Assembly (NCBI RefSeq): GCF_015355765.1
Contig: NZ_JACWNA010000008.1
Span: forward strand, 56,046 to 120,045
DNA: 64,000 nucleotides
Direction of reading: 5' to 3'
From: Actinomyces haliotis
GTDB taxonomy: Bacteria; Actinomycetota; Actinomycetes; Actinomycetales; Actinomycetaceae
The translations under genes were made by a program, and so were the position numbers. Shown here in pieces: positions 1 through 9,069 of the stretch (position 1 is the first letter of the stretch; each line of letters begins with the position of its first letter). The notes below the pieces were generated by a model. The model saw only the letters and a program-made list of their open reading frames with translations. It ran no database searches and was not told the DNA's origin.

Positions 1-221
1 TAGCGCGAGGCCTCGTCCTCCATGAAGGCGAGGAGGAGGTCCTCCTTGTCCGCGAAGTGGTTGTAGACCGCGGTGCGCCCGACGCCCGCGTGCGCGGCGA
101 CGTCGGAGAGGGTGATCTTGTCGAAGGAGCGCTGGTTCATGAGCTCGGCCAGGGCTCCGAAGAGGGCGCTGCGGGTGCGCTCGCGGTGCTCGGCGAGCGA
201 GTTCCCCATGATCTTCGGCAT
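1..221 (-). CDS. TetR family transcriptional regulator, N-terminal part (gene runs off the left edge)
   Basis: About 73 residues are visible, beginning MPKIMGNSLAEHRER. They form the DNA-binding domain of a TetR regulator: the helix-turn-helix shows SDVAAHAGVGRTAVYNHF followed by DKEDLLLAFM, the usual junction to the ligand domain. The ligand-binding part lies outside the window, so neither effector nor target can be inferred. A -10-like TAGGGT ends 6 nt before the ATG, so the mRNA is probably leaderless. No divergent gene lies immediately upstream. Confidence 0.85.
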   Translation of the reverse strand, partial: MPKIMGNSLAEHRERTRSALFGALAELMNQRSFDKITLSDVAAHAGVGRTAVYNHFADKEDLLLAFMEDEASR

Positions 222-294
222 GGGATGACCCTAGCCCAGAAGGTGACGGAACGTGATGTGACGTCAGGAAAGGTGGGGACGTGGCGCGCCTCTG

Positions 295-870
295 TCAGGC
301 GGACGGAGCGAGGGCGACGGCCTCACGGATGGCGGTGAGGATCGGCAGGTCCGCCGGCAGCCACGGCAGCTCCGCCACCTCGTCGAGCGGCACCCACGAC
401 ATCGACTCGTGCGCCGTGCCCCGTCGCGGCCCGTGCTCCGGGTCGGCCGGTTCGGCGAGCCAGACGCGCATGCGGTAGCCGTGCATCGCGGGCCAGGAGG
501 CGGCGTCGTCGCCGGGGTGCGTCGACGGGTCGGCGACGTCGGCGCCCGCGGGCGTCCCGACGGCGAGCGTGGGGGAGGGACGGACCTCCTCGCCGAGCCC
601 CACCTCGAGGTCGATCTCCTCGCGGAGCTCGCGGGCGAGAGCCTCCGTGGGCGTCTCGCCGGTCTCGACCTTCCCGCCGGGGAGCTCGTACTGGCCGGCG
701 TGCTCGGCGGGGTAGGAGCGGGCGGTGCACAGCATCGTCGTCGGGTGCTCGAGGGAGTCGAGGACGGCCGCGGCGACGACGAGGCGCGAGGCGGGCGAGG
801 GGATCTCGGAGCGCTTCGGGCCGGCGAGGGGAGTGGGGCCGGTGGAAGCGTCGTCGGCGGAGAAGGTCAT
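295..870 (-). CDS. Nudix hydrolase (MutT-like)
   Basis: A 191-residue protein with a complete Nudix box at about residues 65-87 (GGKVETGE...REL.EEI), the metal-binding catalytic motif that hydrolyses nucleoside diphosphates linked to another moiety. The ELPGGK context and the early VAAAVLD strand resemble MutT/8-oxo-dGTP type enzymes, but the substrate cannot be read from sequence. The start is the ATG at 870, because TAGGGT lies 7 nt upstream and the open frame above it is low-complexity. It is divergent from the M50-like gene. Confidence 0.85.
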   Translation of the reverse strand: MTFSADDASTGPTPLAGPKRSEIPSPASRLVVAAAVLDSLEHPTTMLCTARSYPAEHAGQYELPGGKVETGETPTEALARELREEIDLEVGLGEEVRPSPTLAVGTPAGADVADPSTHPGDDAASWPAMHGYRMRVWLAEPADPEHGPRRGTAHESMSWVPLDEVAELPWLPADLPILTAIREAVALAPSA

Positions 871-940
871 GGCTGCGACCCTAGCGGAGCGACTGGGGCG
901 GACGGAGGCGCGCACAGCAACGCCTGGCACACTGCGGGCC

Positions 941-1657
941 GTGAACACGGACTGGGAGGCGCTCTGGCAGGACGCGGTCGCGCGCACCCGCCCCGACGGG
1001 CTCGCGGACGCCCGTGCCCTGTGGCCCGCGCTCGCCCTGCTCGTCGTCGTGCTCGCCTGGCGCCCGGCCCGGCGCTGGGGCCGCACCCTCGTCACCATCG
1101 TCCACGAGGCCGGTCACGCCGGGGTCGGCGTCCTGGTGGGGCGGCGATTCCAGGGATTCGTCGTCGAGCGCGACCTGTCCGGGCACGCCGTCACCGCCGG
1201 ACGCAGCCGCGGCCCGGGACGGATCGCGACCACCTGGGCGGGGTACCCGACGCCAGCCGTCCTCGGTGCGCTCGTCGTCGTTGCCGCCGTCCACGGCTGG
1301 GGCGGCGTCGTCCTCGTCTGCGCGCTCGCGGCAGGGCTCGTCCTTCTCGTCATGTCCCGCTCCTGGCGCACGGCCGGCCTCGTCCTCCTCGTCGGGGCGC
1401 TGACGGCAGCCCTGTGGTGGTGGGGCGGGCCGTGGCGCGACGGCGTCGTCGGCGGGATCGGCCTCGCCCTCCTCCTGGGCGCCTGGGACTCCCTGCGCGA
1501 CGTCGCCGCCAGCCGCGACCGCCACCAGGACCACGGCACCCTCGCTTCTCTCACGCCCTTGCCCGCCGGGTTCTGGCTCCTCACCTGGTTCCTCGCCGAC
1601 GCCGCCGCGACCGCGCTCGCGGCGTGGACGGTCCTCCCTGTGCTGAGGATGGTCTGA
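941..1657 (+). CDS. M50-like membrane metalloprotease
   Basis: A 238-residue integral membrane protein. HEAGH at about residues 55-59 is the HExxH zinc motif of peptidase family M50, set just after the first hydrophobic segment. At least four further hydrophobic stretches follow, including a Trp-rich one near residue 165. The second zinc ligand typical of M50 (an NPDG-like motif) is not obvious, so this belongs to the M50B-like group of actinobacterial proteins whose proteolysis is unproven. The GTG at 941 is chosen because CACACT lies 7 nt upstream; the preceding in-frame extension is not hydrophobic and overlaps the divergent Nudix gene. Confidence 0.75.
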   Translation: MNTDWEALWQDAVARTRPDGLADARALWPALALLVVVLAWRPARRWGRTLVTIVHEAGHAGVGVLVGRRFQGFVVERDLSGHAVTAGRSRGPGRIATTWAGYPTPAVLGALVVVAAVHGWGGVVLVCALAAGLVLLVMSRSWRTAGLVLLVGALTAALWWWGGPWRDGVVGGIGLALLLGAWDSLRDVAASRDRHQDHGTLASLTPLPAGFWLLTWFLADAAATALAAWTVLPVLRMV

Positions 1658-1818
1658 GCGTCTCTCGCGCGCCCGCGCACCGACGGCTGCTCCTCGCACC
1701 GTCTGCTCGCCCTCGGTCCGTCATGAGCGGGCGCAGACGGTGCAAGGGCGCGCAGAGGGTGCGAAGCGGCGAGTGGGTTGTGGATTGAAGCGACATCGGG
1801 TCGTGGTTGGATCAGGCC

Positions 1819-3138
1819 GTGCCCCATCTGTCCGGCGTCTCCGCTGAGGCCCTGAGCCTCCTGTGCCTCGTGGTGGTCCTCGCCCTGGCGATCACCCGGC
1901 CGCGCGGGCTGCCCGAGGCAGCGTCGGCCGTCCCCGCCGCCGCGCTGCTCCTCGTGACCGGGGCCGTCACCACCGACCGCGTCGTCGCGGTCCTCCACGA
2001 GCTCGGAGGAACCGTCGCCTTCCTGGCCGTCATCCTCGTGCTCGCGCACCTGTGCGAGGCGGAGGGCCTGTTCGACTACGCGGGGCGGTGGACCTCGCGT
2101 CGGGCGCACGGGTCGCCGGGCAGGCTCCTCCTCCTCGTCTTCCTCATCGCCTCGCTCACGACCGCCGTCCTCAGCCTGGACGCCACCGTCGTGCTCCTGA
2201 CCCCGGTCGTCCTCGCGACGGCCGCCCGCGTCGGCGCGGACGCCGAGCCGCACGTCTACGCCACCGCGCACCTCGCCAACGCCGCCTCGCTGCTCCTGCC
2301 CGTCTCCAACCTCACCAACCTGCTCGCCTTCCAGACGTCGGGCCTGTCCTTCGGGCGCTTCGCGGTCCTCATGGCCGTTCCGTGGCTCCTCGCGATCGGC
2401 CTCGACTACGTCGTCCTGCGGCTGCGCTTCGCCTCGAGGCTGCGGACGGGGCGGCCGGCAGCGGGCGAGGAACGAGATGCTCCTGTCCCTACCGTGGCAC
2501 TCGTGGTCCTGGCGCTCGTGCTCGTCGGCTTCGCGGCGTGCTCGGCGCTGGGGATCGCGATCGTCTGGCCCGCCGTGGCCGGGGCCGTCATCCTCCTGGT
2601 CAAGCGGCTGCTGCGTCCCGCTGATGCAGGTGACGACGACGGCGCCGCCCCGGAGAGCCGTCCCGGCCGCGTGCGGCACGAGCTCGGCGCCGTCGTGCGC
2701 GCCGCGAACCCGCTCTTCCTCCTCTTCGTCCTCGCGCTGGGCGTCGTCGTGGACGGCGCCGTCGACCACGGGCTGGGCGACCTCGTCGGCCGAGTCCTGC
2801 CCTCCTCGACGGGGCTGCTCTCCCTCCTCGGTCTCGCCGTCGCGGCCGCGGTGGCCGCCAACCTCGTCAACAACCTCCCGGCGACGCTCATGCTCGTGCC
2901 ACTGACCGCCCCCCTCGGGCCCGTCGCTGTCCTCGCCGTCCTCATCGGCGTCAACGTGGGCCCCAACCTCACCTACGTCGGATCGCTCGCGACGCTCCTG
3001 TGGCGGCGGGTCCTCCTCGGTCACGGCGCCCGGTCCGAGCTGGTCGAGTTCACGCGGCTCGGCCTCATGGTCGTGCCGGTCTCCCTCGTCGCGTGCACGA
3101 CGGCGCTGTGGGCGGCGGCCCGGGTCCTCGGGGTCTAG
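1819..3138 (+). CDS. ArsB/SLC13-type anion permease
   Basis: About 440 residues with roughly eleven hydrophobic segments. Two half-repeats carry the family signature near SLDATVVLLTPVV and the helix-break motif NLTNLLAFQTSG; the second half has NLVNNLPATLML and NVGPNLTYVGSLATLLW, which match the ArsB/NhaD ion-transporter superfamily. Substrate is not determined: no arsR or arsC lies beside it, so an arsenite role is only one option. The start is GTG 1819 or TTG 1807, 12 bases upstream in frame. Transcription appears monocistronic. Confidence 0.75.
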   Translation: MPHLSGVSAEALSLLCLVVVLALAITRPRGLPEAASAVPAAALLLVTGAVTTDRVVAVLHELGGTVAFLAVILVLAHLCEAEGLFDYAGRWTSRRAHGSPGRLLLLVFLIASLTTAVLSLDATVVLLTPVVLATAARVGADAEPHVYATAHLANAASLLLPVSNLTNLLAFQTSGLSFGRFAVLMAVPWLLAIGLDYVVLRLRFASRLRTGRPAAGEERDAPVPTVALVVLALVLVGFAACSALGIAIVWPAVAGAVILLVKRLLRPADAGDDDGAAPESRPGRVRHELGAVVRAANPLFLLFVLALGVVVDGAVDHGLGDLVGRVLPSSTGLLSLLGLAVAAAVAANLVNNLPATLMLVPLTAPLGPVAVLAVLIGVNVGPNLTYVGSLATLLWRRVLLGHGARSELVEFTRLGLMVVPVSLVACTTALWAAARVLGV

Positions 3139-3394
3139 ACGGGGTCCCGGGGGACGCGGCGATCGCGGGAGCAGGGGGACTCGACGGATCGACGCTGCTA
3201 CCATCTCGGGCACGGCGCGCCAACGCCGAGCGGACGACGGCCCGGTCCCGTCGAGACCTCCGCGAAGGGGAGCGAATCCTCCGGCGCCACCGACGTAGTC
3301 ACCACCAGAGTCGTCGTCCCACGACCGTGCGACGCACCCGATGGACCAGCCGAGGCGGCGACGACCGGGGTCGAATCCGCCGGAAGGACCCGTC

Positions 3395-3865
3395 GTGACG
3401 ACTGACCGCGACTTCAAGAACCTCGTACGCGCACGCATGATCGAGACGGGCGAGCCGTACACGGCCGCCCGTGCCGCGCTCCTCGAGCATCGCGACGAGG
3501 CGCAGCGCTTCCACGACCGCACCGTGCGCTCCTTCCTGCGCGACGGCCGGCTCGTCTCCGTCCCGGCGCGGCGACGGGCTCGCGTCGTCATCCTGCTGGA
3601 GCTTCTCGGGCTCTTCGAGGCGGGCCGTGCCTACCCCGAGCGGGAGGTCAACGACATCCTCCGGCCCGTTCACGAGGACGTCGCCTACCTTCGTCGTGAG
3701 CTCGTCGACTACGGCTTCCTCACTCGCGCCAACGGCGTCTACCGGGTCGCCGAGGCCCTGCCCGAGGCACACGGAAACGTCGCCGGCGAGCTGCCGGAGG
3801 ACGTCGACTCGCGCTTCGCACGAGCCGTCCGCGGAGGGGGCCGCAGCGCGTCCGCGCTGGGCTGA
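3395..3865 (+). CDS. DUF2087 domain protein
   Basis: A 156-residue soluble protein. Residues 1-30 (DFKNLVRARMIETGEPYTAARAALL) are a small helical module often found at the N terminus of uncharacterised actinobacterial proteins. The C-terminal part has the DUF2087 signature EREVNDILRPVHEDV.YLRRELVDYG, a winged-helix-like fold found in some predicted regulators. The GTG at 3395 follows a GGAAGGA ribosome site at 3382-3388 with good spacing. Function is unknown; DNA or RNA binding is an inference from the fold. Confidence 0.7.
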   Translation: MTTDRDFKNLVRARMIETGEPYTAARAALLEHRDEAQRFHDRTVRSFLRDGRLVSVPARRRARVVILLELLGLFEAGRAYPEREVNDILRPVHEDVAYLRRELVDYGFLTRANGVYRVAEALPEAHGNVAGELPEDVDSRFARAVRGGGRSASALG

Positions 3866-3971
3866 TCCGGACGGCGAGGACCGGCACCCCCTGGGCGAGG
3901 CTCCCCGGCGGCCGCTAGTCTCCCCGCAGGAGCAGGCGCCGCCTGGGCGCCCCGCAACGAGAGGACTCACC

Positions 3972-4355
3972 ATGATCAACCCCGTCAAGATGGCCGGACG
4001 CGCCATGCTCGCCACCGTGTTCATCGGCGGTGGCCTCAACCAGCTCAAGAGCGCCGCCCAGCTCGGCCCGGTCGTCGACTCCGCCAAGGAGGAGTACGCG
4101 ATCGACGTCGACGTCCCCGGCGAGACCCTCGTCAAGCTCAACGGCGCCGGCATGATGGCCGCCGGCTCCGCCATGGCCCTGGGCATCCTGCCCCACGTCT
4201 CCGCCCTCAGCCTCGTCGGCCTCCTCGTCCCCACGACGATCGTCGGCCACCCCTTCTGGAAGGAGACCGAGGATGCCGCGAAGCAGACGCAGATGACCTC
4301 CTTCGCCTCCAACACGGCGGTCGCCGGCGGCCTCCTCATGGTCGCCGCCAGCTGA
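3972..4355 (+). CDS. DoxX family membrane protein
   Basis: 127 residues with four hydrophobic stretches and the DoxX-type opening RAMLATVFIGGGLNQLK. The helix-2 sequence KLNGAGMMAAGSAMALGILP and the HPFWKE motif before the last helix are typical. Members form small four-helix membrane proteins, in some cases linked to oxidative-stress or thiosulfate metabolism, but no role is assigned here. AGAGGA precedes the ATG. A strong hairpin at 4409-4448 ends the transcript. Confidence 0.75.
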   Translation: MINPVKMAGRAMLATVFIGGGLNQLKSAAQLGPVVDSAKEEYAIDVDVPGETLVKLNGAGMMAAGSAMALGILPHVSALSLVGLLVPTTIVGHPFWKETEDAAKQTQMTSFASNTAVAGGLLMVAAS

Positions 4356-4408
4356 GCGTCAGCCTCGGCGTCTCGCGGCACGACGACGTTGACGCCCGGG
4401 CCCGCGCA

Positions 4409-4448
4409 CGAGTGAGCCGGTCTCCCACCTGGGGGCCGGCTCACTCGT
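4409..4448 (+). terminator. Rho-independent-type hairpin after the DoxX gene
   Basis: A 13-bp perfect stem (ACGAGTGAGCCGG with its complement) and a 14-nt loop, about 53 nt after the DoxX stop. There is no T-tract, as is common in actinobacteria. Confidence 0.7.
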
Positions 4449-4490
4449 GTCCTGCCGCTCCTGGGCTCGCGCCCGCACGCAGGGCACGAC

Positions 4491-4521
4491 AAAGGCCCGG
4501 AACCGTGCGGTTCCGGGCCTT
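4491..4521 (-). terminator. Terminator downstream of tRNA-Gly
   Basis: AAAGGCCCGGAACC pairs with its complement around a GTGC loop. It sits 8 nt beyond the 3' end of the minus-strand tRNA, with a short A/T flank, and could also stop plus-strand transcription. Confidence 0.75.
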
Positions 4522-4528
4522 GCGGCGG

Positions 4529-4599
4529 AGCGGGTGACGGGAATCGAACCCGCGCTGTCAGCTTGGGAAGCTGAAGTTCTACCATTGAACTACACCCGC
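4529..4599 (-). tRNA. tRNA-Gly (anticodon CCC)
   Basis: Read on the minus strand, a 7-bp acceptor stem GCGGGTG/CACCCGC, the D arm GTTCAATGGTAGAAC, anticodon stem TCAGC/GCTGA with the 7-nt loop TTCCCAA (anticodon CCC), and the T arm GCGGGTTCGATTCCCGT form a full cloverleaf. The discriminator base is U; CCA is not encoded (the following bases read CCG). It decodes GGG. A terminator follows at 4491-4521. Confidence 0.97.
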
Positions 4600-4821
4600 G
4601 CGCTCACCAGTGGTGAGGTGCTGGAGCAGCATACCCCACGCGCACGCCAGCACCGAAAACGGCACGATTCGGCCACGGACCAGCCGTGAAGCACGCAGAT
4701 GCGCCGGGTGACCGGGATCCGCGGCTACTGTGACCGCAGCGGGCACCGAGCCCGCTACCCCCGCACCTGGCCGCGTGGCCCGTCGCGGTAACGACACTCC
4801 CTCCCCAGAGAGCCCCCCCGC

Positions 4822-5400
4822 ATGAGCGACCCCTACAACCCGTCCGACTACCCCCAGGGGCAGGCCAACCCGTACCAGGCGCCGTCCGACGGTGCGCAGG
4901 GCGGTGCCGTCCAGCCGTACAACCAGCCCTACGACCAGGGCGGTCAGGCCTACCCGGGAGCCGGCTACCAGCAGTACCAGGGCGGCTACGCCTCCGCGCC
5001 CTCCGCGAACGGAGCCGGGTACCAGCAGCCCTACGGGACCGACTACCAGGCCGCCGGGTATCAGCAGCCCTACCAGCAGCAGGACTATCAGCAGCCCTAC
5101 CAGCAGCCCTACGTCGGCGGGTACCCGGTCGCCCCGAAGTCCAAGATCGCCGCGGGCCTCCTCGGCATCTTCCTCGGCGCCCTCGGCGTCCACAACTTCT
5201 ACCTGGGGCGCAACGCCCGCGGCGGGCTCCAGCTCGGCCTCACGATCGTCGGCCTCATCCTCAGCTTCATCTTCATCGGGTTCTTCCTCGTCCTCGGCAT
5301 CGAGGTCTGGGCCCTCGTCGAGGGCATCCTCATCCTCGCGGCGACGCCCGGCGCCGTGCCGTGGGGAGTCGACGCCCGTGGCGTCCCGCTGAGCAACTGA
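4822..5400 (+). CDS. TM2 domain membrane protein with Q/Y/P-rich N terminus
   Basis: 192 residues. Residues 1-105 are disordered, with repeated QQPY/NQPY-type motifs and many Gly. Residues 110-180 form a TM2 domain: KSKIAAGLLGIFLGALGVHNFYLG is its first helix and the diagnostic HNFYLG motif, followed by a second hydrophobic helix. TM2 proteins are small two-helix membrane proteins of unknown function. The neighbour at 5553 has the same architecture with a different membrane domain, so the pair may act at the same envelope site. Confidence 0.8.
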   Translation: MSDPYNPSDYPQGQANPYQAPSDGAQGGAVQPYNQPYDQGGQAYPGAGYQQYQGGYASAPSANGAGYQQPYGTDYQAAGYQQPYQQQDYQQPYQQPYVGGYPVAPKSKIAAGLLGIFLGALGVHNFYLGRNARGGLQLGLTIVGLILSFIFIGFFLVLGIEVWALVEGILILAATPGAVPWGVDARGVPLSN

Positions 5401-5428
5401 CCCACGGCACCGGCCTCCCGCCCCGCGC

Positions 5429-5446
5429 GTGGGGACCGGTCCCCAC
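5429..5446. promoter_or_regulatory. 18-bp perfect palindrome upstream of the DUF805 gene
   Basis: GTGGGGACCGGTCCCCAC lies 29 nt after the TM2 stop and 24 nt before a TAGCCT -10-like box at 5470-5475. It may be a short terminator for the TM2 gene or an operator for the DUF805 gene; the sequence does not decide. Confidence 0.4.
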
Positions 5447-5552
5447 TGACAGGCCGTCACGGTCGCCGCTAGCCTCATCGGGACACGGCCGACCACCGCC
5501 CTCCCGCGCACCCCACCCAGAGCTGTCCCCGACTACACGCCAGGAGCACACC

Positions 5553-6257
5553 GTGAGCACCGGATACGACCCCTACAACCAGCCCCAGGGCGCCCAGCAG
5601 CCCAGCCCGTCAGAGGGCTACGGCTACGGCCAGTCCACCTCGCCCGCCTACGGCCAGAGCGCCGACGTCGCCTACGGCCAGCCCGGCTACGGTCAGCCTG
5701 CCTACCAGCAGCAGGGCTACGGCCAGACCGGCTACGCCGACGCCGCCCAGGGCTACCCGGGCTACTCGACCCTCGGCGCCGCCTCCGTGCCCGGCCTGCC
5801 CCCCTTCGTCACGGCGGAGACGGCGCCGAGCAACGTCGGCTTCGGCGACGCCATCAAGCTGTTCTTCAAGAAGTACGCCCAGTTCCGCGGCGCCGCGTCC
5901 CGCTCCGAGTACTGGTGGGCCTACCTGGGCGTCTTCCTCATCGAGCTCATCCCGGCCATCCTCATCACGGTGGGGATCGGTACCATGGCCGCGGGGACGA
6001 CCTATGACGAGTACGGCCACGTCGAGTCCACGGGCTCGCCCGCGCTCATGGTCGTCGGCTACATCCTTCTCCTCGTCATCGGCCTCGCGGTGCTCGTGCC
6101 GAGCCTCGCGATCACCTGGCGCCGTCTCCACGACTCCGGCAGGTCCGGAGCGTGGTACTTCATCTGCCTCGTGCCCGTCATCGGCCCGATCTGGCTGCTC
6201 GTCCTCCTCATCACCGAGCGTCACGTCGAGCTGTGGCGGCCCGAGTGGTTCGTGTGA
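5553..6257 (+). CDS. DUF805 membrane protein with Q/G/Y-rich N terminus
   Basis: 234 residues. Residues 1-85 are low-complexity (GYGQ, AYGQ and GQPGYGQP repeats). The rest is a DUF805 domain opening with [20 protein letters not shown], then EYWWAYL and four hydrophobic helices including the conserved [13 protein letters not shown] loop. DUF805 proteins are inner-membrane proteins of unknown role. The start is GTG 5553, with AGGAG upstream and a TAGCCT box at 5470-5475. A strong terminator follows at 6289-6325. Confidence 0.85.
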   Translation: MSTGYDPYNQPQGAQQPSPSEGYGYGQSTSPAYGQSADVAYGQPGYGQPAYQQQGYGQTGYADAAQGYPGYSTLGAASVPGLPPFVTAETAPSNVGFGDAIKLFFKKYAQFRGAASRSEYWWAYLGVFLIELIPAILITVGIGTMAAGTTYDEYGHVESTGSPALMVVGYILLLVIGLAVLVPSLAITWRRLHDSGRSGAWYFICLVPVIGPIWLLVLLITERHVELWRPEWFV

Positions 6258-6288
6258 GCCGCTCCTGACCACGGGCCCGCGAGGGCCG

Positions 6289-6325
6289 GTCGGCCCCGTA
6301 CCACCGAGCGTGGTGCGGGGCCGAC
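6289..6325 (+). terminator. Terminator after the DUF805 gene
   Basis: A 16-bp stem (GTCGGCCCCGTACCAC and a near-complement, one mismatch) around a CGAGC loop. Confidence 0.75.
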
Positions 6326-6438
6326 CTCGTCCCGGCGGACGCCGCAGCCCGCGGCTGGACCCCGACGACGTCCCCCACGCCCCGTCACCCCCGCCGCTCA
6401 CAGCCCGCTCACGGCACCGCCCTGGCACAATCGGGCAC

Positions 6439-7092
6439 GTGCTGCTCTCCGACCATGACATCCGCGCCGAGCTCGACGCGGGCCGCGTCGTCCTCGACCC
6501 CTACGACCCGGCGATGATCCAGCCCGCCTCCATCGACGTGCGACTGGACCGCTGGTTCCGGCTCTTCGACAACCACCGCTACCCGGTCATCGACCCTGCC
6601 GTCGAGCAGTCCGAGCTCACGCACCTCATCGACGTCGGCCCCGACGAGCCCTTCATCCTCCACCCCGGCGAGTTCGTCCTCGGCGCCACCTACGAGCGCG
6701 TCACCCTCCCCGACGACGTCGCCGCCCGCCTCGAGGGCAAGTCCTCCCTGGGCCGCCTGGGCCTCCTCACCCACTCCACCGCCGGCTTCATCGACCCGGG
6801 CTTCACCGGCCACGTCACCCTCGAGCTCTCCAACACGGCGACGATGCCCATCAGGCTCTGGCCCGGGATAAAGGTCGGGCAGCTGTGCTTCTTCCGCCTG
6901 TCCAGCCCCTCCGACCACCCCTACGGCTCGGGGACCACCGGGTCGCACTACCAGGGGCAGCGCGGCCCGACCGCCTCGCGCTCCCACGTGCGCTTCGACC
7001 GCGTTCGCATCACCGACCCCGGCCCCCTGGCCGAGGGCGTGACCACCTTCGACGACGTCGCACCGTCGTCCTCAGCAGCCGACGAGCGCTGA
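6439..7092 (+). CDS. dcd: dCTP deaminase, dUMP-forming
   Basis: 217 residues; makes dUMP from dCTP for thymidylate synthesis. The core [44 protein letters not shown] and [12 protein letters not shown] is the family signature. The [11 protein letters not shown] stretch resembles the actinobacterial bifunctional deaminase/dUTPase, which releases dUMP and PPi directly, rather than the E. coli enzyme that stops at dUTP. The GTG at 6439 has CACAAT 7 nt upstream, suggesting a leaderless start. The 7100 gene begins 7 nt after the stop and is probably co-transcribed. Confidence 0.92.
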   Translation: MLLSDHDIRAELDAGRVVLDPYDPAMIQPASIDVRLDRWFRLFDNHRYPVIDPAVEQSELTHLIDVGPDEPFILHPGEFVLGATYERVTLPDDVAARLEGKSSLGRLGLLTHSTAGFIDPGFTGHVTLELSNTATMPIRLWPGIKVGQLCFFRLSSPSDHPYGSGTTGSHYQGQRGPTASRSHVRFDRVRITDPGPLAEGVTTFDDVAPSSSAADER

Positions 7093-7099
7093 GCGAGCC

Positions 7100-8182
7100 A
7101 TGACCGACTCCACCGGAACCGCCCCGGACCAGCCGGGCTCCGAGCGGCCGACGGACACCGCCGCGGCCCTCCCGCTCGACACTGGCGTCCTCATCGTCCC
7201 GAGGGCCCTGCCCACCGACGAGCTCGACTCCCGCCACCTCCTCGTCCTGCCTGACGACGTCGAGACCGAGGAGGTCGAGGCCCTCGCCGTCTCCCAGGAC
7301 GCCCGCGCCGGCTGGCTCTCCGTCTCCTCGATCGGCCTCATGCCCGACGTCGAGCTCCACGGCCCCTGGCACCTCGACGACGCGCTGCGCCGGCGCCTCG
7401 ACCTGCCCGAGTGGGCCGACCAGGTGATGGCCCTGGCTTGCGAGCCCCAGCGCGGCGGCCCGCTGCCCGTCGAGCTCGCCGGCCTGGACCCGCTCGCCGA
7501 CGCCTTCGCCCTCCACCAGCCCGAGGGCACGGAGCTCCTCGCGCTCCAGAGACTGCGCGCCATCGCGCGGCGCCTGCGCGGCGGCCTGCGCCTCGTCGGC
7601 GACGGCATCGTCCCCGAGCTCTACGTCCCCGACCCCGACGAGCACGTCGGCCTCACGCTCGTCGCCCCCGTCTGGATCGCCCCGGACGGCCTCGAGACGC
7701 TGCTCGCTGACGTCGTCCCCGGGGCGCGCGCCCAGCTCGACATGCCCGCACCGAGCGCGGGGGCAACCGGCCTCGCGTCGCTCGGTGACGAGGAGCGCCG
7801 TCGCCTCGAGGGCCTCATCGGCGCCGAGGCCCTCGCGCGGGCCGAGGAGGCTGCGCGCAACCGGGCAGTCGAGACTCCGGAGGAGACGGTCCTCGACGGC
7901 TACGCCGTGCACGTGCCCGTGGCCGGAGCCTCCGACGACTCCGTCGTCGAGCTGCGCGTCCAGGGCGTCGAGACGCTGCCGCTGGCCCTGCGCGGCGAGC
8001 CCTGGGCGGACGGGCCGCTGGTCGCCTACCAGAGCGTGTGGCGCCCGCTCGATCCCGCGGCCCCGGACCTCGTGGACCGCGCCGCGGCCGGTGAGGTCAT
8101 CGAGGCCGTGACGGCCGCCGTCCAGCGTGCCGCCGGTGGCGCAGTCGTCGACGACGACGGATTCCTCGTCGTCCTCGACTGA
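7100..8182 (+). CDS. Uncharacterised acidic protein
   Basis: 360 residues, cytoplasmic, rich in Asp, Glu and Leu, with no signal peptide or membrane helix. I do not recognise the family. It may have two halves of similar flavour (VLIVPRALPTDELDSRHLLV near residue 30 and VGLTLVAPVWIAPDGLETLL near 180), separated by a helical region rich in Arg and Leu. It starts 7 nt after dcd and is probably translated from the same mRNA. The ORF has normal codon use for this genome, so it is very likely real. Confidence 0.6.
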   Translation: MTDSTGTAPDQPGSERPTDTAAALPLDTGVLIVPRALPTDELDSRHLLVLPDDVETEEVEALAVSQDARAGWLSVSSIGLMPDVELHGPWHLDDALRRRLDLPEWADQVMALACEPQRGGPLPVELAGLDPLADAFALHQPEGTELLALQRLRAIARRLRGGLRLVGDGIVPELYVPDPDEHVGLTLVAPVWIAPDGLETLLADVVPGARAQLDMPAPSAGATGLASLGDEERRRLEGLIGAEALARAEEAARNRAVETPEETVLDGYAVHVPVAGASDDSVVELRVQGVETLPLALRGEPWADGPLVAYQSVWRPLDPAAPDLVDRAAAGEVIEAVTAAVQRAAGGAVVDDDGFLVVLD

Positions 8183-8217
8183 GCACTCCTGAGCACCGCG
8201 GGGCCCTCCCCGGAGGC

Positions 8218-9021
8218 TCAGAGGTGGTCCGGCACGCCCTCACGCGGGACCCCCGGGCCACGACGCGGTACGAGCAGCGCCTCGGCGCGCTCCGCCCCCT
8301 CCGGGTCCCAGGTCCAGCCGGTGAAGGCCCGAGCGTCTGCCAGCGCCCGCGCCCAGGCGACGGGCTCCTCGCCGCGCTCGGCGCCGATCGCCAGGTAGTG
8401 CCGCAGCAGGCCCGCGGAGGCCCGGGCGTCGTCGAGGGCCGAGTGGTGGTGACCGATCTCCACCCCGCAGACCTCGCAGCAGGTCGTGAGCCGGCGCGAC
8501 GGCGTCGTGATGTAGTGCCGTGCCCACTCCATCGTGCACACGCGCGGCACCCGGGCTCCGCGGGCCAGCCGGTCCCGGCGGCCCAGCGCCTGGGTGAGGA
8601 AGCCGACGTCGAAGCGGGCGTTGTGCGCCACCACGGCCCGCCCGGCGAGGTCCCGCACGAGGAGGTCGGCGAGGTCGTCGAGGCTCGGTGCCCCGACGAG
8701 GTCCTCCGCGACGATCCCGTGGATGAACGTCGGGCCGACGTCGACGCCGGCGCCCGGGTCGACGAGCGTGGACCAGGCGCGCTCCTCGGCGCCGTCGGGA
8801 CCGGCCAGTACGAGCCCGATCTCGAGGATCTCGTCCCCGGCGGGGGACAGGCCCGTCGTCTCCAGGTCGATGACGGCGTAGCCGACCTCGCGGGCCGCGC
8901 TCGCCAGCGACTCCCTGTCCTCGGCGGCCCGGGCGTGCGCCGCCGGCGCGACCGTCGCGGTGCGCGGCCTCAGAGGGCCGCGGTCGTGCGGAGGACGGTG
9001 GTAGAAGGGCATCGCGGGCAT
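8218..9021 (-). CDS. DnaQ-like 3'-5' exonuclease
   Basis: 267 residues with the DEDDh exonuclease motifs: VIDLETTG (Exo I, two metal-binding acids), VAHNARFDVGFL (Exo II) and HHSALDDARA (Exo III, catalytic His plus Asp). The domain covers about residues 47-220, with a WTWDPEG tail. It resembles DNA polymerase III epsilon or stand-alone exonucleases, probably in repair or RNA processing. Start choice: ATG 9021 or the in-frame ATG 9012, the latter having TACGAT 6 nt upstream. It is divergent from the nitroreductase and convergent with the 7100 gene. Confidence 0.85.
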   Translation of the reverse strand: MPAMPFYHRPPHDRGPLRPRTATVAPAAHARAAEDRESLASAAREVGYAVIDLETTGLSPAGDEILEIGLVLAGPDGAEERAWSTLVDPGAGVDVGPTFIHGIVAEDLVGAPSLDDLADLLVRDLAGRAVVAHNARFDVGFLTQALGRRDRLARGARVPRVCTMEWARHYITTPSRRLTTCCEVCGVEIGHHHSALDDARASAGLLRHYLAIGAERGEEPVAWARALADARAFTGWTWDPEGAERAEALLVPRRGPGVPREGVPDHL

Positions 9022-9069
9022 CGTATCGGCCCGGACGGTCACGACCGGCGCGGCGTTAGAGTCGGGGAC

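Noticed and set aside
1114..3591. 825-codon open frame on the minus strand
   Set aside because: Arg/Gly/Glu-rich antisense shadow of the M50-like, ArsB-like and DUF2087 genes; high GC keeps such frames open.
8183..8220. Terminator between the 7100 gene and the exonuclease gene
   Set aside because: Only a weak GGGG/CCCC stem with short flanking TGAGC/GCTCA pairing; not convincing.
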